64,000 nucleotides of DNA from Pseudomonas sp. R5(2019) (GTDB lineage: Bacteria > Pseudomonadota > Gammaproteobacteria > Pseudomonadales > Pseudomonadaceae): positions 1 through 64,000 of the forward strand of contig NZ_JAAAMT010000005.1 in the NCBI RefSeq assembly GCF_009905435.1. The letters run 5' to 3'. Under the pieces are notes generated by a model. That model had not been told where the DNA came from. It saw only the letters and a list, made by a program, of their open reading frames with translations, and searched no databases. The stretch's first letter is position 1, and each line of letters begins with the position of its first letter. Below, one piece after another: positions 41,421 through 50,858 of this stretch. The position numbers and the translations under genes are program-made.

Positions 41421-41891
41421 TCAGGCCTGTTCGGTGGCCTCTTCCTTGTGTGCGTTGTGCAACTCATCTATCAGGCGATCTTCCTGTAAGAAGCGTTCCT
41501 GCAGCAGCGCACCCAACTTGCTGAGCTCGGTAGCAAAACGCTCGGTGTCCTTGCATTTGCCATCGGCGCATTCGTCGTTGAAAGCCAGGGCACTCTCGGT
41601 GATTGCATCAATGAGAGGATAGGTATCTTCTGCCACCTTCAGAGCCTTCTTGTCATCGAAGGCCTTGGCCTCGTTGATCAATTGCTCATACACCTCAAAA
41701 TGCCAGGCCGACACGTAATCAACCAGGATTTCGCAGAAGTGTTGGTGCTTGGCTTTATCCGCAAAGGCATGTTGTGCCTTGCGCAATTCCTGGAATGCCA
41801 TCACCAGCTCTCCGCGCTCAACCAGCCAGCGGTCAATCAGCTTATGAACTCCGCCCCAGCGTTCCTGAGCATTCTGACAACTTTCTAGCAT
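41421..41891 (-). CDS. algQ: AlgQ/Rsd, regulator of sigma-70
   Basis: A 156-residue helical protein of the Rsd/AlgQ family, which binds sigma-70 region 4 and modulates RNA-polymerase sigma choice; in P. aeruginosa it affects alginate and virulence genes. It begins MLESCQNAQERWGGVHKLIDRWLVERGELVMAF, which is nearly diagnostic. No RBS anomaly; GGGAAGAGAAG precedes the ATG. A possible promoter (TTGAAG, 15-base spacer, CATAAT) lies about 110-140 bases upstream. Confidence 0.95.
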   Translation of the reverse strand: MLESCQNAQERWGGVHKLIDRWLVERGELVMAFQELRKAQHAFADKAKHQHFCEILVDYVSAWHFEVYEQLINEAKAFDDKKALKVAEDTYPLIDAITESALAFNDECADGKCKDTERFATELSKLGALLQERFLQEDRLIDELHNAHKEEATEQA

Positions 41892-42080
41892 GATCTTCTC
41901 TTCCCTTCTGGGTCATGCCGCTGACTAGCCGCTCCCGATTACCCGGGTACGAAGGCCCACCAGCAAGACGGCATTGAGCAGCCTGTTTTCATGAGTGCGT
42001 GCAGGGAGATTATGCCCCCACGCTGATGGCTTCAAGGTACTCAGACGACAAAGTTCATACAAGTGTTTAATCCCTCTCCC

Positions 42081-42170
42081 GTAGGAACCGGGCTTGCCCG
42101 CGATGAACGGTGACGCGCAATGCCTGAAAAACCGCGGCGTCCTTATCGCGGGCGAGCCCGGCTCCTCCCA
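42081..42170. repeat. REPIN, GTAGGAACCGGGCTTGCCCGCG class
   Basis: GTAGGAACCGGGCTTGCCCGCGAT and the near-complement ATCGCGGGCGAGCCCGGCTCC flank about 45 bases. It lies in the 295-base gap between algQ and hemY, which holds no gene; in P. aeruginosa this gap is occupied by dsbH. Confidence 0.8.
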
Positions 42171-42186
42171 GAGCGGTGTTTTGGGG

Positions 42187-43425
42187 TCAGCCTCGCCCGG
42201 TTTCCGGCAATGGCAATGCCAGCAAGCGGGCATCGAGCATGCCTAGGCCCTCCTGGAACAGGTGATTGCTGCGCTCGGTGTCACCCAAGCGCGCCAGCAA
42301 TCTTGCCAATTCCGCACAGGCTTCCGGGTTTCGCTCAAACCGCAAGCTGCTTTCCAGATAATCTCGCGCCTTGCCCCACAAGCGGTTTTGCAGGCTCAGG
42401 CGGCCCAGCGTCAGCAACAGGCTCGGGTCTTCGGGATGCTGCTTGAGCCAGCCCTCGGCCGTGTGCAGTTGACGGGCCGGATCACTGCCGCGCACCAGGC
42501 CATAGAGCCGCGCCAGATGGCTGTCGTAGTGGCGCTTGAGGGCGGTGCGCAGGGCTTCTTCGGCTTGCTCTTGCGCACCCAGCTGGCGCAGTTGATCGGC
42601 ATAGGCTGCGACCAGTGCCGACTCCTGGCGTTGCGCCGAGGTCAACTGCTGCCAGGCACGCTCCAGCGACTGTCGCCCAGCTTCGCCCTCGGTTTCACGC
42701 TGCGCGGCCAGTGCGAGGTTCTCTCCCCAGGCGCGGCGCTCCAGCTCTGCCAGTTGTGCAGGTGGCAATACCTTGTCCTTGCGCAGCTCAGGCATCAACC
42801 GGATCAAGGCCGGCCAGTCGTCGCGTTGCACATGTACCCGGTGCAATAGTCGAAGCACCTGGACGTTGTGCGGGTGGCGCTCATGCATGGCCTGCAGGGG
42901 CACCAGCGCACCGTCAGTATCACCACGATCCATCTGCAGTTGCGCGTGGCTCAAGGCAATCGCCAGTTCCGCCTGTGGCTGACGCTCAAGCGCCCGCTCC
43001 AGCAAGGCGTCGGACTCTTCGACCTTGCCTTGCTCGTTCGCCGCACGTGCCGCACCGAGGTAGTAGAGCAAAGGCTGGCGCTCGGCTTCAGCGGCGCGGT
43101 GCAGGTGGCGCTGGGCGCTGGCCCAGCGGCCTTCGGCAAGGTCCAGCTGGCCCTGCTCGATGGCCAGCTGGACGCGACGGCTGCGATTGCGTCGTGACCA
43201 AGGGTTGACCACCCCACCGGAGGTTGTCACCAGGCTGATCAGCGCCCGCACCGCATAGACCACCAGCCAGAGCACCACCAGCAACGCCAGGGTCGTCCAC
43301 AGGCTGGCCTCGTAGCGGAAGCTGTCGTAGGCGATCAGCACGTAGCCGGAATGTTTGGCGATGGCGATGCCGATTGCGGCGGCGACCGCAATGGCGATCA
43401 CCATGAGCAGATAGGCCCGCTTCAT
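42187..43425 (-). CDS. hemY: HemY, heme-biosynthesis-associated TPR membrane protein
   Basis: A 412-residue protein of the proteobacterial HemY family (not the protoporphyrinogen oxidase of Gram-positives). It has two N-terminal membrane helices (residues 5-22 and 39-66), then tetratricopeptide-type helical repeats (about 90-400, for example WASAQRHLHRAAEAERQPLLYYLGAARAANEQG). It is thought to help organise late heme synthesis. Its start overlaps the hemX stop by four bases. It is the last gene of hemC-hemD-hemX-hemY. Confidence 0.93.
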   Translation of the reverse strand: MKRAYLLMVIAIAVAAAIGIAIAKHSGYVLIAYDSFRYEASLWTTLALLVVLWLVVYAVRALISLVTTSGGVVNPWSRRNRSRRVQLAIEQGQLDLAEGRWASAQRHLHRAAEAERQPLLYYLGAARAANEQGKVEESDALLERALERQPQAELAIALSHAQLQMDRGDTDGALVPLQAMHERHPHNVQVLRLLHRVHVQRDDWPALIRLMPELRKDKVLPPAQLAELERRAWGENLALAAQRETEGEAGRQSLERAWQQLTSAQRQESALVAAYADQLRQLGAQEQAEEALRTALKRHYDSHLARLYGLVRGSDPARQLHTAEGWLKQHPEDPSLLLTLGRLSLQNRLWGKARDYLESSLRFERNPEACAELARLLARLGDTERSNHLFQEGLGMLDARLLALPLPETGRG

Positions 43426-44543
43426 GGCCGCGCCTCCTCGCCCGTCTTGACCGGTGCGTCTTCAGCCGGCAAATGACGGCGCTCCAGGTAGGCCTGGACC
43501 GCACCGAGGCTGGACGCAAGATCTGGGGTAACCACCGACACCGGCTGTTGCTTGAGTGCGTTCAGACGCTCGAACATGGTCTTGCTCTGAGCGTCGTCCG
43601 GGTTGAAGTTACCCAGCAGGACACCGCGCGCCTCGTCCAGTGCTTGACCATAGACTTTCGCTTCGCCATTGAGCGCGGCCCACTGCGCCTGCTCCAGGGT
43701 CAGGTTCAACGCCAGTCGAACCTGATTCAATGCCTGGCCGGCCAGCAGCGGCCGAACATTTTTGTCGGCATTGAAATCGATGCGGATGTAACGGGAAATC
43801 TGCTCCCACCACTCGGCCCAGCGGCTGGCGCCATCACCGTCGGCGGTCAAGCCGAACAGCGATTCGCCCTTGTCCTTGTATTCCGGTGTCGTGGCGTTGA
43901 GCTGAACCACCTGCTCACGCAGGGCGGCCAGTTGCAAATAGAGACCGGTGCGGTCCGGCTGCTCGACGCTGTGCAACGCGGCCATGCTCTTGGCCAGTTG
44001 TTCGCGCGCCGCAAACGCGCCCGGATCATTCTGCTCACGCAGGATTTCATCGGCGCCCTGGACCAGCGCCCGGGCGCTGTCGATGTCCTGCAACGCCGAC
44101 AGGCGCAGGCTGGCAAGGCGCAGCAAATGCTCGGCCTCAGCCAGGCGCCAGTCCTTGCGGCTGGCGCCCAGTACGGTTTCAAGGCGCTGGCTCAGGCGTT
44201 GTTGATCGCCTTGCAACTGCGCCACCAGACGACGGCGCTCCTCCAGTTCATCCGCCGCAGGCAGGCGCGACAGGCTGGCGGTCAGCTGCTGTTCGCCCTG
44301 CTTGATGATCTGGGTCTGTGCAGCGAGGGCCTCGAGCTGGTTGGACTGGGCCTGATACCCGGCTTGCAGGTGACGCACCTGCCACACGCCCCAGCCACCG
44401 GCGGCAATACCGACCACACCCACCAACAGGGCAACCATTGCGAGCCCGTTACCGCCCTTTCGTTCGACCGGGGCGGGCGGGGTTTCAGCGGGCGCATCGA
44501 GCGCCGGCGCAAGATCATCTTTGGGCAAGGCTGTTTCGCTCAC
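43422..44543 (-). CDS. hemX: HemX, membrane protein of the hem operon
   Basis: A 373-residue protein of the HemX family, often annotated as putative uroporphyrin-III C-methyltransferase although no methyltransferase motif is visible. It has a short cytoplasmic Pro/Ala-rich N-terminus, one membrane helix (about 35-57: GLAMVALLVGVVGIAAGGWGVW), then a long helical periplasmic part with coiled-coil character. A GTG start at 44543 (VSETALPKDD) is supported by AAAGGA eight bases upstream; the frame is open further but without signals. Confidence 0.92.
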   Translation of the reverse strand: MSETALPKDDLAPALDAPAETPPAPVERKGGNGLAMVALLVGVVGIAAGGWGVWQVRHLQAGYQAQSNQLEALAAQTQIIKQGEQQLTASLSRLPAADELEERRRLVAQLQGDQQRLSQRLETVLGASRKDWRLAEAEHLLRLASLRLSALQDIDSARALVQGADEILREQNDPGAFAAREQLAKSMAALHSVEQPDRTGLYLQLAALREQVVQLNATTPEYKDKGESLFGLTADGDGASRWAEWWEQISRYIRIDFNADKNVRPLLAGQALNQVRLALNLTLEQAQWAALNGEAKVYGQALDEARGVLLGNFNPDDAQSKTMFERLNALKQQPVSVVTPDLASSLGAVQAYLERRHLPAEDAPVKTGEEARP

Positions 44544-44592
44544 GTATCCATCCTTTGCAGTGCGACGCTTCAACCCACGCAGGGGCCGCGTC

Positions 44593-45360
44593 TTAGAGGG
44601 CAGGCACGGGGGTTTCCCGCAAAGCTGCCAGCAAGGTCGCGGCGCTGGCACCACGACAATCCACAACATTCAATGCACCGGCCTGGCGAGCCATTTCGGC
44701 CACGCGCGGGCTCGGTACAAACAACGGCAGCCGCGCCAAGCGCGGCCAGTCGGTCGCGGCCAGCTGGTGCAGGTGCTCAAAACCCTGCCCACTGCTGACC
44801 ACCAGCCCGTTCAAGCGTTCCGCTTCAACGCGCCGCATCAGCGCCCCGGCAGGATATTCCGGCAGGCAGCGCCGATACAATTCCAGATACTCGACACTAG
44901 CACCTCGCTCTCGCAGGCGCTCGGCCAGCAGCTCACGCCCGCCCTGCCCGCGCAGGATCAGCACCTTCGCCTGAGGCCATTCAATGGCTTTTTCCAGGGC
45001 CTCCAGTCGCAACAAGGCCTCGCTGTCATCACCCTCGCCGGAGGTGTGAACAGTGAGGCCGTAGTCACTCAGAACACTGGCGGTGGCCGCGCCCACGGTG
45101 AACCAGTCCTGCATCGGTGGCTGCGGCCAATAGGTGTCGATCAGGTCGACCCCCAGGCGGGCAGCCGGCTTGCTGACGCAGATCACCGCGCTGTAATGGG
45201 CCAGGTCAAGCACCTGGGCAATCATGGCAGCATCGACCGGCAACGGCTCGATCTCCAGCAGCGGCATGACGCTGCTGAACACATCAACGTCGCTCAGGCT
45301 ATCGGCCAGTGCCTGGCATTCGTCCTGCGGCCGGGTCAGCAGCAGACGCCAGCCGTTCAC
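44593..45360 (-). CDS. hemD: Uroporphyrinogen-III synthase
   Basis: A 255-residue HemD, which closes and inverts ring D of hydroxymethylbilane to uroporphyrinogen III. Recognisable family features are [19 protein letters not shown] at the start, [28 protein letters not shown] and [15 protein letters not shown]. Sequence is weakly conserved in this family, but the position between hemC and hemX is decisive. The GTG start overlaps the hemC stop (GTGA). Confidence 0.95.
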   Translation of the reverse strand: MNGWRLLLTRPQDECQALADSLSDVDVFSSVMPLLEIEPLPVDAAMIAQVLDLAHYSAVICVSKPAARLGVDLIDTYWPQPPMQDWFTVGAATASVLSDYGLTVHTSGEGDDSEALLRLEALEKAIEWPQAKVLILRGQGGRELLAERLRERGASVEYLELYRRCLPEYPAGALMRRVEAERLNGLVVSSGQGFEHLHQLAATDWPRLARLPLFVPSPRVAEMARQAGALNVVDCRGASAATLLAALRETPVPAL

Positions 45361-46298
45361 GGATGGCCGTCCTCGCCATACACCGCCTTGAGGATGTCAC
45401 CCGCGCCCTGGGCCAGCAGGTCTTCGGCGACTTGCACACCCAAGCTTTCGGCATCGGCTCGCAGGCTGCGGCCTTCAGCGCTCAGCAGAGTGCCGCCATC
45501 CGGGTCGCCGACCAGCCCGCGCAACCAGACCTGATCGCCTTCCAGCACGGCGTAACAGGCAATCGGCACCTGGCAGCCACCATTGAGGTGCTTGTTCATC
45601 GCCCGCTCGGCAATGACCCGCACGGCGGTATCGGCGTGGTGCAGCGGTGCAAGCAAGGCATGGATATCGCTGTCGGCGCTGCGGCATTCGATGCCGACCG
45701 CGCCCTGGCCACCCGCCGGCAGGCTGTCTTCAACGCTGATGGCGGAGCGAATGCGATCCTCGAAGCCCAGGCGGATCAAGCCGGCGGCTGCCAGGATAAT
45801 GGCGTCATATTCGCCGGCATCGAGCTTGGCCAGGCGGGTGTTGACGTTGCCACGCAGAAAGCGGATTTGCAGATCCGGGCGACGGGCCAGCAGCTGGGTC
45901 TGGCGACGCAGGCTGGAGGTGCCGACGATGGCGCCTTTGGGCAAGGTTTCCAGGCTTTCATAAGTGTTGGAGACGAAGGCGTCGCGCGGGTCTTCGCGCT
46001 CGCAGATGCAGTACAGGCCGAGCCCTTGAGGAAAGTCCATCGGCACATCCTTCATCGAATGCACGGCGATGTCAGCCTCGTTATCCAGCAGGGCCGTCTC
46101 CAGCTCCTTCACGAACAAGCCTTTGCCGCCGATTTTCGACAGCGGCGAGTCGAGCAGCTTGTCGCCGCGACTGACCATTGGAACCAGGGTCACCAGGATA
46201 CCGGGGTGGGCGTGCTCCAGGCGGGCCTTGACGTATTCGGCCTGCCAAAGGGCCAGGGCGCTTTTTCGGGTGGCAATGCGGATTTCGCGGGAGGACAT
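45357..46298 (-). CDS. hemC: Porphobilinogen deaminase
   Basis: A 313-residue hydroxymethylbilane synthase that joins four porphobilinogens. Substrate-binding arginines are in [17 protein letters not shown] (about 135-150) and [10 protein letters not shown]. The dipyrromethane-cofactor cysteine lies in [12 protein letters not shown] (about 245). It is the first gene of the hem cluster and lies 115 bases after algR on the same strand, so readthrough from algR is possible. Confidence 0.97.
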   Translation of the reverse strand: MSSREIRIATRKSALALWQAEYVKARLEHAHPGILVTLVPMVSRGDKLLDSPLSKIGGKGLFVKELETALLDNEADIAVHSMKDVPMDFPQGLGLYCICEREDPRDAFVSNTYESLETLPKGAIVGTSSLRRQTQLLARRPDLQIRFLRGNVNTRLAKLDAGEYDAIILAAAGLIRLGFEDRIRSAISVEDSLPAGGQGAVGIECRSADSDIHALLAPLHHADTAVRVIAERAMNKHLNGGCQVPIACYAVLEGDQVWLRGLVGDPDGGTLLSAEGRSLRADAESLGVQVAEDLLAQGAGDILKAVYGEDGHP

Positions 46299-46413
46299 GG
46301 ATCAATCCGTACTCAAATGATTGGACGGATAATAACAGCTCAGCCAGCGCTACTCGCACTTCTGTATGAGTGAGTGGGCCGACCCTGGCCCGATATCGTT
46401 CCTTCTCCCCGCC

Positions 46414-47160
46414 CTAAAGCTGTTGCATCATCTTGCGAACACCCGCGACATGGCGCCGGCTGACGATCAGAGCGTCGCCATTGAGGCCTTTGAGGTAAAG
46501 CTGAAAATGGCCCAGCGGGGTGCGCTGCAGGCGTTCGATGCGGTCGCGCGCCACGAGCGCATTGCGGTGAATGCGCACAAAGCGTTCGCCAAATTCGTCT
46601 TCCAGGGCTTTCAGCGGTTCATCGAGCAAAACCTCGCCGGCTTCATGGCGAAGCGTCACGTATTTATGGTCGGCAATGAAGTACACCACCTGGTCGAGCG
46701 GGATCAGTTCGATGCCCTTGCGGGTGCGTGCACTGATGTGGCTGCGCGGCCCGTTGCCGCTTTCGGCGGCAGGCCGGGTCAAGGCAGCCAGCTGCACGCG
46801 GTTCGGGCGCTCGGCCTTTCTCAGCGCAGCGAGCAAATCTTCGGAATGTACCGGCTTGACCAGGTAGCCAACGGTGCTGACCTGAAAGGCTTCCAGAGCG
46901 AATTCGTCTTGGGCGGTACAAAACACCACGGCCGGCGGCGCTTCACGCTCGCACAGGCGGCCGGCGACCTGAAGGCCGTCCAGCCCAGGCATGCGGATAT
47001 CGAGTAGAACGATGTCCGGCTTGAGGCTGTCTATCAGGGCCAGGGCTTCCTCGCCATTGGTGGCGCTGGGCTCCAGGACAGTGTATCCCTCGAGTTCGCT
47101 GACCAATCGGCTCAAGCGCTCGCGGGCTAGGGGTTCGTCATCAACGATCAGGACATTCAT
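46414..47160 (-). CDS. algR: Response regulator AlgR (LytTR type)
   Basis: A 248-residue regulator. The receiver domain (1-120) has the acidic pocket VDDEP and phospho-acceptor Asp54 in DIVLLDIRMPG. The LytTR DNA-binding domain (about 140-248) has the strand pattern YFIADHKYVTLRHEAGEVLLDEPLKALEDEF and VRIHRNALVAR. In P. aeruginosa AlgR controls alginate, twitching motility and virulence with sensor AlgZ. Here the ATG overlaps the stop of an algZ remnant (ATGA) that can no longer be a working kinase, so AlgR must act without its usual partner. The ATG at 47160 is the family start. Confidence 0.96.
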   Translation of the reverse strand: MNVLIVDDEPLARERLSRLVSELEGYTVLEPSATNGEEALALIDSLKPDIVLLDIRMPGLDGLQVAGRLCEREAPPAVVFCTAQDEFALEAFQVSTVGYLVKPVHSEDLLAALRKAERPNRVQLAALTRPAAESGNGPRSHISARTRKGIELIPLDQVVYFIADHKYVTLRHEAGEVLLDEPLKALEDEFGERFVRIHRNALVARDRIERLQRTPLGHFQLYLKGLNGDALIVSRRHVAGVRKMMQQL

Positions 47161-47592
47161 ATTGCGCTGGATTCCTGCGTGAGTCTCGCACAAGGATAGC
47201 GTAGACAGGTGAAGTGACGACCGTCACGGCGATCCACGCTCAGACTCGCACGAGGGCCAAAAAGTGCCGCAAGTCGGGCGCCGATATTTCGCAGTGCCTG
47301 CTGATTACCGATCGAAGCCCATTTAACCAATGCTTCGTCATAGGGATTGCTGACACACAATATGAACGCTCCCCTTTTATAGTCGGCTTCGACCTTGACC
47401 ACTCCAGCCTCTACGCGCGGCGCGATGCCGTGGATAAGGGCGTATTTCAACAACGGTTGTAAGGTTAGCTGCGGAATCGGCACGTCATCAGGAATTGTGT
47501 CGGTCCTCCAGTCCAACTGTAGACGCTCGCCGCGAGCCTATGACTCAATTGATAAATATCATTTGGCCAGCGCCCCCTCATCGCTCCAAAGT
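47157..47592 (-). pseudogene. algZ: algZ (fimS) remnant: C-terminal fragment with in-frame stops
   Basis: The 3' end of the sensor gene remains. From a TTG at 47516 to the stop at 47157 the frame encodes about 119 residues (LDWRTDTIPDDVPIPQLTLQ ... LRYPCARLTQESSAI), matching the HATPase part of AlgZ. Upstream in the same frame GERLQ, then TAG (47538-47540), SIES, YLSIE-like residues and TGA (47559-47561), then WSDEGALAK are still alignable to AlgZ WEEELGLAKRYLSIE. Beyond about 47592 likeness stops. The membrane domain and the phospho-accepting His region are gone. The N-box asparagine of LLENA is replaced (LLKYA), so even the fragment should not bind ATP normally. Confidence 0.85.
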
Positions 47593-47715
47593 AGCAGCAT
47601 CCAGCTGATACCGCGCCCCGCTCGAAAAAATCCGCCGACCACTGTGCTCCGACGCTCCGGGCAACCCTGTTATCATCTGTGCACTTTCCCGTAACCGTCT
47701 TCTACGAGCGATTCC

Positions 47716-49110
47716 ATGAGCACTGACAAGACCAACCAGTCCTGGGGCGGCCGTTTCAGTGAGCCTGTCGACGCCTTCGTCGCCCGCTTCACTGCCTCCG
47801 TCACTTTCGACCAGCGCCTGTACCGCCACGACATCATGGGCTCGATCGCCCACGCCACGATGCTGGCCAAGGTCGGCGTGCTGACCGATGCCGAGCGCGA
47901 CACGATCGTCGATGGCCTGAGCAGCATTCAGGCAGAGATCGAAGCCGGCAACTTTGACTGGCGCGTCGACCTCGAAGACGTGCACATGAACATCGAAGCC
48001 CGCCTGACCGACCGCATCGGCATCACCGGCAAAAAGCTGCACACCGGCCGTAGCCGTAACGATCAGGTGGCCACCGACATCCGCCTGTGGCTGCGCGATG
48101 AAATCGACCTGATCCTGGCCGAAATCACTCGCCTGCAAAAAGGCCTGCTGGAACAAGCCGAGCGCGAAGCCGCCACTATCATGCCGGGCTTCACCCATCT
48201 GCAAACCGCGCAGCCAGTGACCTTCGGGCATCACCTGCTCGCCTGGTTCGAAATGCTCAGCCGCGACTACGAGCGCCTGGTCGACTGCCGCAAGCGCACC
48301 AACCGCATGCCTCTGGGCAGCGCCGCACTGGCGGGCACCACCTACCCGATCGACCGTGAGCTGACCTGCCAGCTGCTGGGCTTCGAGGCTGTCGGTGGCA
48401 ACTCGCTGGACAGCGTTTCGGACCGTGACTTCGCCATCGAGTTCTGCGCTGCAGCGAGCGTTGCAATGATGCACTTGTCGCGCTTCTCTGAAGAGCTGGT
48501 GCTGTGGACCAGCGCCCAGTTCCAGTTCATCGACCTGCCCGACCGTTTCTGCACCGGCAGCTCGATCATGCCGCAGAAGAAAAACCCCGACGTCCCTGAG
48601 CTGGTACGTGGCAAGACCGGTCGCGTATATGGCGCGCTGATGGGCCTGCTGACCCTGATGAAAGGCCAGCCGCTGGCTTATAACAAGGACAACCAGGAAG
48701 ACAAGGAGCCGCTGTTCGACGCTGCCGACACCCTGCGCGACTCGCTGCGGGCGTTTGCCGACATGATCCCGGCCATCAAGCCGCGTCATGAAGTGATGCG
48801 CGAAGCGGCCCTGCGCGGCTTCTCCACCGCCACTGACCTGGCCGACTACCTGGTACGCCGTGGCCTGCCGTTCCGTGATTGCCACGAAATCGTCGGCCAT
48901 GCCGTGAAATACGGCGTCGACACCGGCAAGGATCTGGCTGAAATGAGCCTGGACGAGCTGCGTAAATTCAGCGACCAGATCGAGCAGGACGTGTTTGCAG
49001 TGTTGACCCTGGAAGGTTCGGTCAACGCGCGCAATCACATTGGCGGCACCGCCCCGGCGCAGGTCAAGGCGGCGGTTGCACGCGGCGAGGCGTTGCTGGC
49101 CGCTCGCTGA
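47716..49110 (+). CDS. argH: Argininosuccinate lyase
   Basis: A 464-residue fumarase/aspartase-superfamily lyase, which releases arginine and fumarate from argininosuccinate. The superfamily signature [12 protein letters not shown] (about residue 280) and the N-terminal [20 protein letters not shown] are clear. [17 protein letters not shown] is also typical. It is divergent from algR and the broken algZ; its promoter must lie within about 47592-47715, the region that replaced the 5' part of algZ. Confidence 0.97.
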   Translation: MSTDKTNQSWGGRFSEPVDAFVARFTASVTFDQRLYRHDIMGSIAHATMLAKVGVLTDAERDTIVDGLSSIQAEIEAGNFDWRVDLEDVHMNIEARLTDRIGITGKKLHTGRSRNDQVATDIRLWLRDEIDLILAEITRLQKGLLEQAEREAATIMPGFTHLQTAQPVTFGHHLLAWFEMLSRDYERLVDCRKRTNRMPLGSAALAGTTYPIDRELTCQLLGFEAVGGNSLDSVSDRDFAIEFCAAASVAMMHLSRFSEELVLWTSAQFQFIDLPDRFCTGSSIMPQKKNPDVPELVRGKTGRVYGALMGLLTLMKGQPLAYNKDNQEDKEPLFDAADTLRDSLRAFADMIPAIKPRHEVMREAALRGFSTATDLADYLVRRGLPFRDCHEIVGHAVKYGVDTGKDLAEMSLDELRKFSDQIEQDVFAVLTLEGSVNARNHIGGTAPAQVKAAVARGEALLAAR

Positions 49111-49131
49111 AACCGCTTTTGATCTAAATAA

Positions 49132-49220
49132 TGTAGGAGCCAGGCTTGCCTGCGATGGCCTCACCACGGTGTATCCGATTCACCGTGGCGCCTTCATCGC
49201 GAGCAAGCTCTGCTCCTACA
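49132..49220. repeat. REPIN, GTAGGAGCCAGGCTTGCCTGCG class
   Basis: Arms GTAGGAGCCAGGCTTGCCTGCGATG and the imperfect complement CATCGCGAGCAAGCTCTGCTCCTAC lie between the convergent argH and GST genes. An inner CACCACGGTG/CACCGTGG pairing is present. It is probably also the transcript end for both genes. Confidence 0.8.
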
Positions 49221-49225
49221 GGGAA

Positions 49226-49888
49226 TCAGCGTTTACCGCTGCGCACCATCGCTAGAAACGCCGGCATCTGCGCCTCTTTGTCTGCCGCGATCTTTTGTGC
49301 ATGCGGAGTTTGCTGCAAGCGCTCCAGCAGAGCCTTGGCTTGCGGGAACTCTTCAAGCAGGTCCAGGCCAAAGACTTTCTTGCCGACCGCCGAGGCCAGA
49401 TCGACGCTATAGACGAAGAACAGGTCCGCAATGGTCAGGCTGTCACCGGCCAGATAGGGCGCGAATTTGCCGTGGCGTTTGAGGGTATCGATACCGGCCT
49501 GCAGTTCGATCAGCGACTTGTCACGAATCGCCTGCGGCACCTCGGCGCCGAAGAAGGCTTGCGGGTAGCAGGCACGCGCCGGCAGCTCGATATACAGCTC
49601 CATTCCCTTGACCAGTTCGCGGATTCTTGCCCGCGCAAAAGGCTCTTCGGGCAGCAATGCCGGACCTGGCTGGGACTGCTCGATATAGTCGAGAATCACC
49701 TCCGTTTCGCTCAGGAAGCCGTGCTCGGTCTCCAGCACCGGGACCTTGCCCCGCGGGCTGACAGCCAGCACTTCAGGGCTCTGGCCACCGAAAAAGAGTT
49801 TTTCTTCGAAGGGCAAACCCTTCTCCAGCAACGCCAGCTTGACCATGTTGTAGTAATTGCTGACCGCGAATCCGTGAAGTTTGAGCAT
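49226..49888 (-). CDS. Glutathione S-transferase
   Basis: A 220-residue GST. The N-terminal thioredoxin-fold domain (1-76) has KLHGFAVSNYYNMVKLALLEKGL, the cis-Pro motif KVPVLE and the glutathione-binding FLSETEVILDYIEQ. The C-terminal helical domain (about 90-215) has the SIADLF-like LTIADLFFVYSVDL. Substrate is unknown; it may detoxify electrophiles or reduce peroxides. It is a single gene, convergent with argH. Confidence 0.9.
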   Translation of the reverse strand: MLKLHGFAVSNYYNMVKLALLEKGLPFEEKLFFGGQSPEVLAVSPRGKVPVLETEHGFLSETEVILDYIEQSQPGPALLPEEPFARARIRELVKGMELYIELPARACYPQAFFGAEVPQAIRDKSLIELQAGIDTLKRHGKFAPYLAGDSLTIADLFFVYSVDLASAVGKKVFGLDLLEEFPQAKALLERLQQTPHAQKIAADKEAQMPAFLAMVRSGKR

Positions 49889-50031
49889 CAGGCAGCCTCC
49901 AGGCCGAAAGGGGTTGGCTGGCCAGTTATAGTCCTAACCCCGGCGCCTGACCAGCAGTATGCAGCGGCTGAATACCAGCGCAGTGCCCGCGTCGGCGTGG
50001 CAAACTGAGCGCCTATTAAAAGGAGCCTGTC

Positions 50032-50316
50032 ATGAGCGAACCCACCCCAATCGAAAACGACGAAGAAGATTTCGCCGAGGCCACCCTGACCCAGGCCATC
50101 GAGAATCAGATCGAAAGCGACAATCCGCCTGCCGCCAAGGCCACCTTCAACAAGCTGACCCTGGTGGGCTACGAGCGCGAAGACATTCTCAACCTGATGG
50201 CCCATGTGCTGGCGATCGAGATCGACGCCATGCTCGACGAAGACCGGGCCTTCAACACCGAGTGGTATGAGGCCGCATTACGTGCCCTGCCCGAACTGCC
50301 ACCCGAGCAAAAGTAA
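50032..50316 (+). CDS. Conserved acidic protein of unknown function
   Basis: A 94-residue acidic protein (MSEPTPIENDEEDFAEATLT...), predicted helical, with RBS AAAGGAG nine bases upstream. The C-terminal half GYEREDILNLMAHVLAIEIDAMLDED looks like a small helical domain conserved in Pseudomonas and related bacteria. I do not recognise a function. It precedes the TIGR02647 gene, and cyaA lies further downstream on the same strand. Confidence 0.8.
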   Translation: MSEPTPIENDEEDFAEATLTQAIENQIESDNPPAAKATFNKLTLVGYEREDILNLMAHVLAIEIDAMLDEDRAFNTEWYEAALRALPELPPEQK

Positions 50317-50443
50317 CTTCGGCAAAGCGCGCGGAGCATGACTACACTGCAAGAGCCCCGCTGCCGGAACATCCTCGGGGCCGCTACGCCATGCGCCTGT
50401 CGTGGGTGTGTTGCCGTCCATTTCAAGAAAGTCCGGAGTACCT

Positions 50444-50689
50444 ATGTCGTATACCCCTGAGCTGGTTGCCGAACTGGAAATCCTTGCACTCTTCAACCTG
50501 GACAGTTCCCAGGAGGGCTTGAAGGTTCATCAGACCGCGGCGCCTCAGGCGATCGCCGCCGCCAAGCGTCTGTATGAAAAAGAACTGACCACCCAACCCG
50601 ACGGTGGTTACCTCACCAGCCTGGGCCGTGACGCAGCACAAAATGCACAAACGCTTTTGACCATCCTCGGCGCCAAAGAAACCGCCTGA
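50444..50689 (+). CDS. TIGR02647 family small protein
   Basis: An 81-residue protein (MSYTPELVAELEILALFNL...). The pattern SSQEGLKVHQTAAPQAIAAAKRLYEKELTTQPDGGYLTSLGRDAAQNAQ matches the small TIGR02647 family, whose members are sometimes described as DNA-binding but lack a proven role. The ATG at 50444 is chosen over an in-frame ATG at 50402 because GGAG lies eight bases before it and the family begins MSY/MSF. Confidence 0.82.
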   Translation: MSYTPELVAELEILALFNLDSSQEGLKVHQTAAPQAIAAAKRLYEKELTTQPDGGYLTSLGRDAAQNAQTLLTILGAKETA

Positions 50690-50750
50690 CCCGCCCTTGC
50701 TTGGGGCTGCTGCACGGCGGCCTCAAGCTGCGCCACACAGGCGCGAACTT

Positions 50751-50766
50751 TTTTTGACGTCAAAAA
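50751..50766. promoter_or_regulatory. TTTTTGACGTCAAAAA palindrome upstream of cyaA
   Basis: A perfect 16-bp palindrome lies 93-108 bases before the cyaA start. TTGACG inside it (50755-50760) could be a -35 element, with CTTAAG 17 bases later as a poor -10. It may be an operator overlapping the cyaA promoter. It does not look like a CRP/Vfr site (TGTGA-N6-TCACA). Confidence 0.35.
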
Positions 50767-50858
50767 TCAAATAGCACTTAAGCCTGCCCCGACTTGCGCA
50801 GTAAACTGCCCAACGTTTGGTCATCCCCTTTGGCGGGTCCGGCCGGTACGAGTCTGAT

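Noticed and set aside
47578..49167. 529-codon open frame antisense to argH extending into the algZ remnant
   Set aside because: Shadow frame of argH; its left end covers the true algZ remnant, which is in a different frame.
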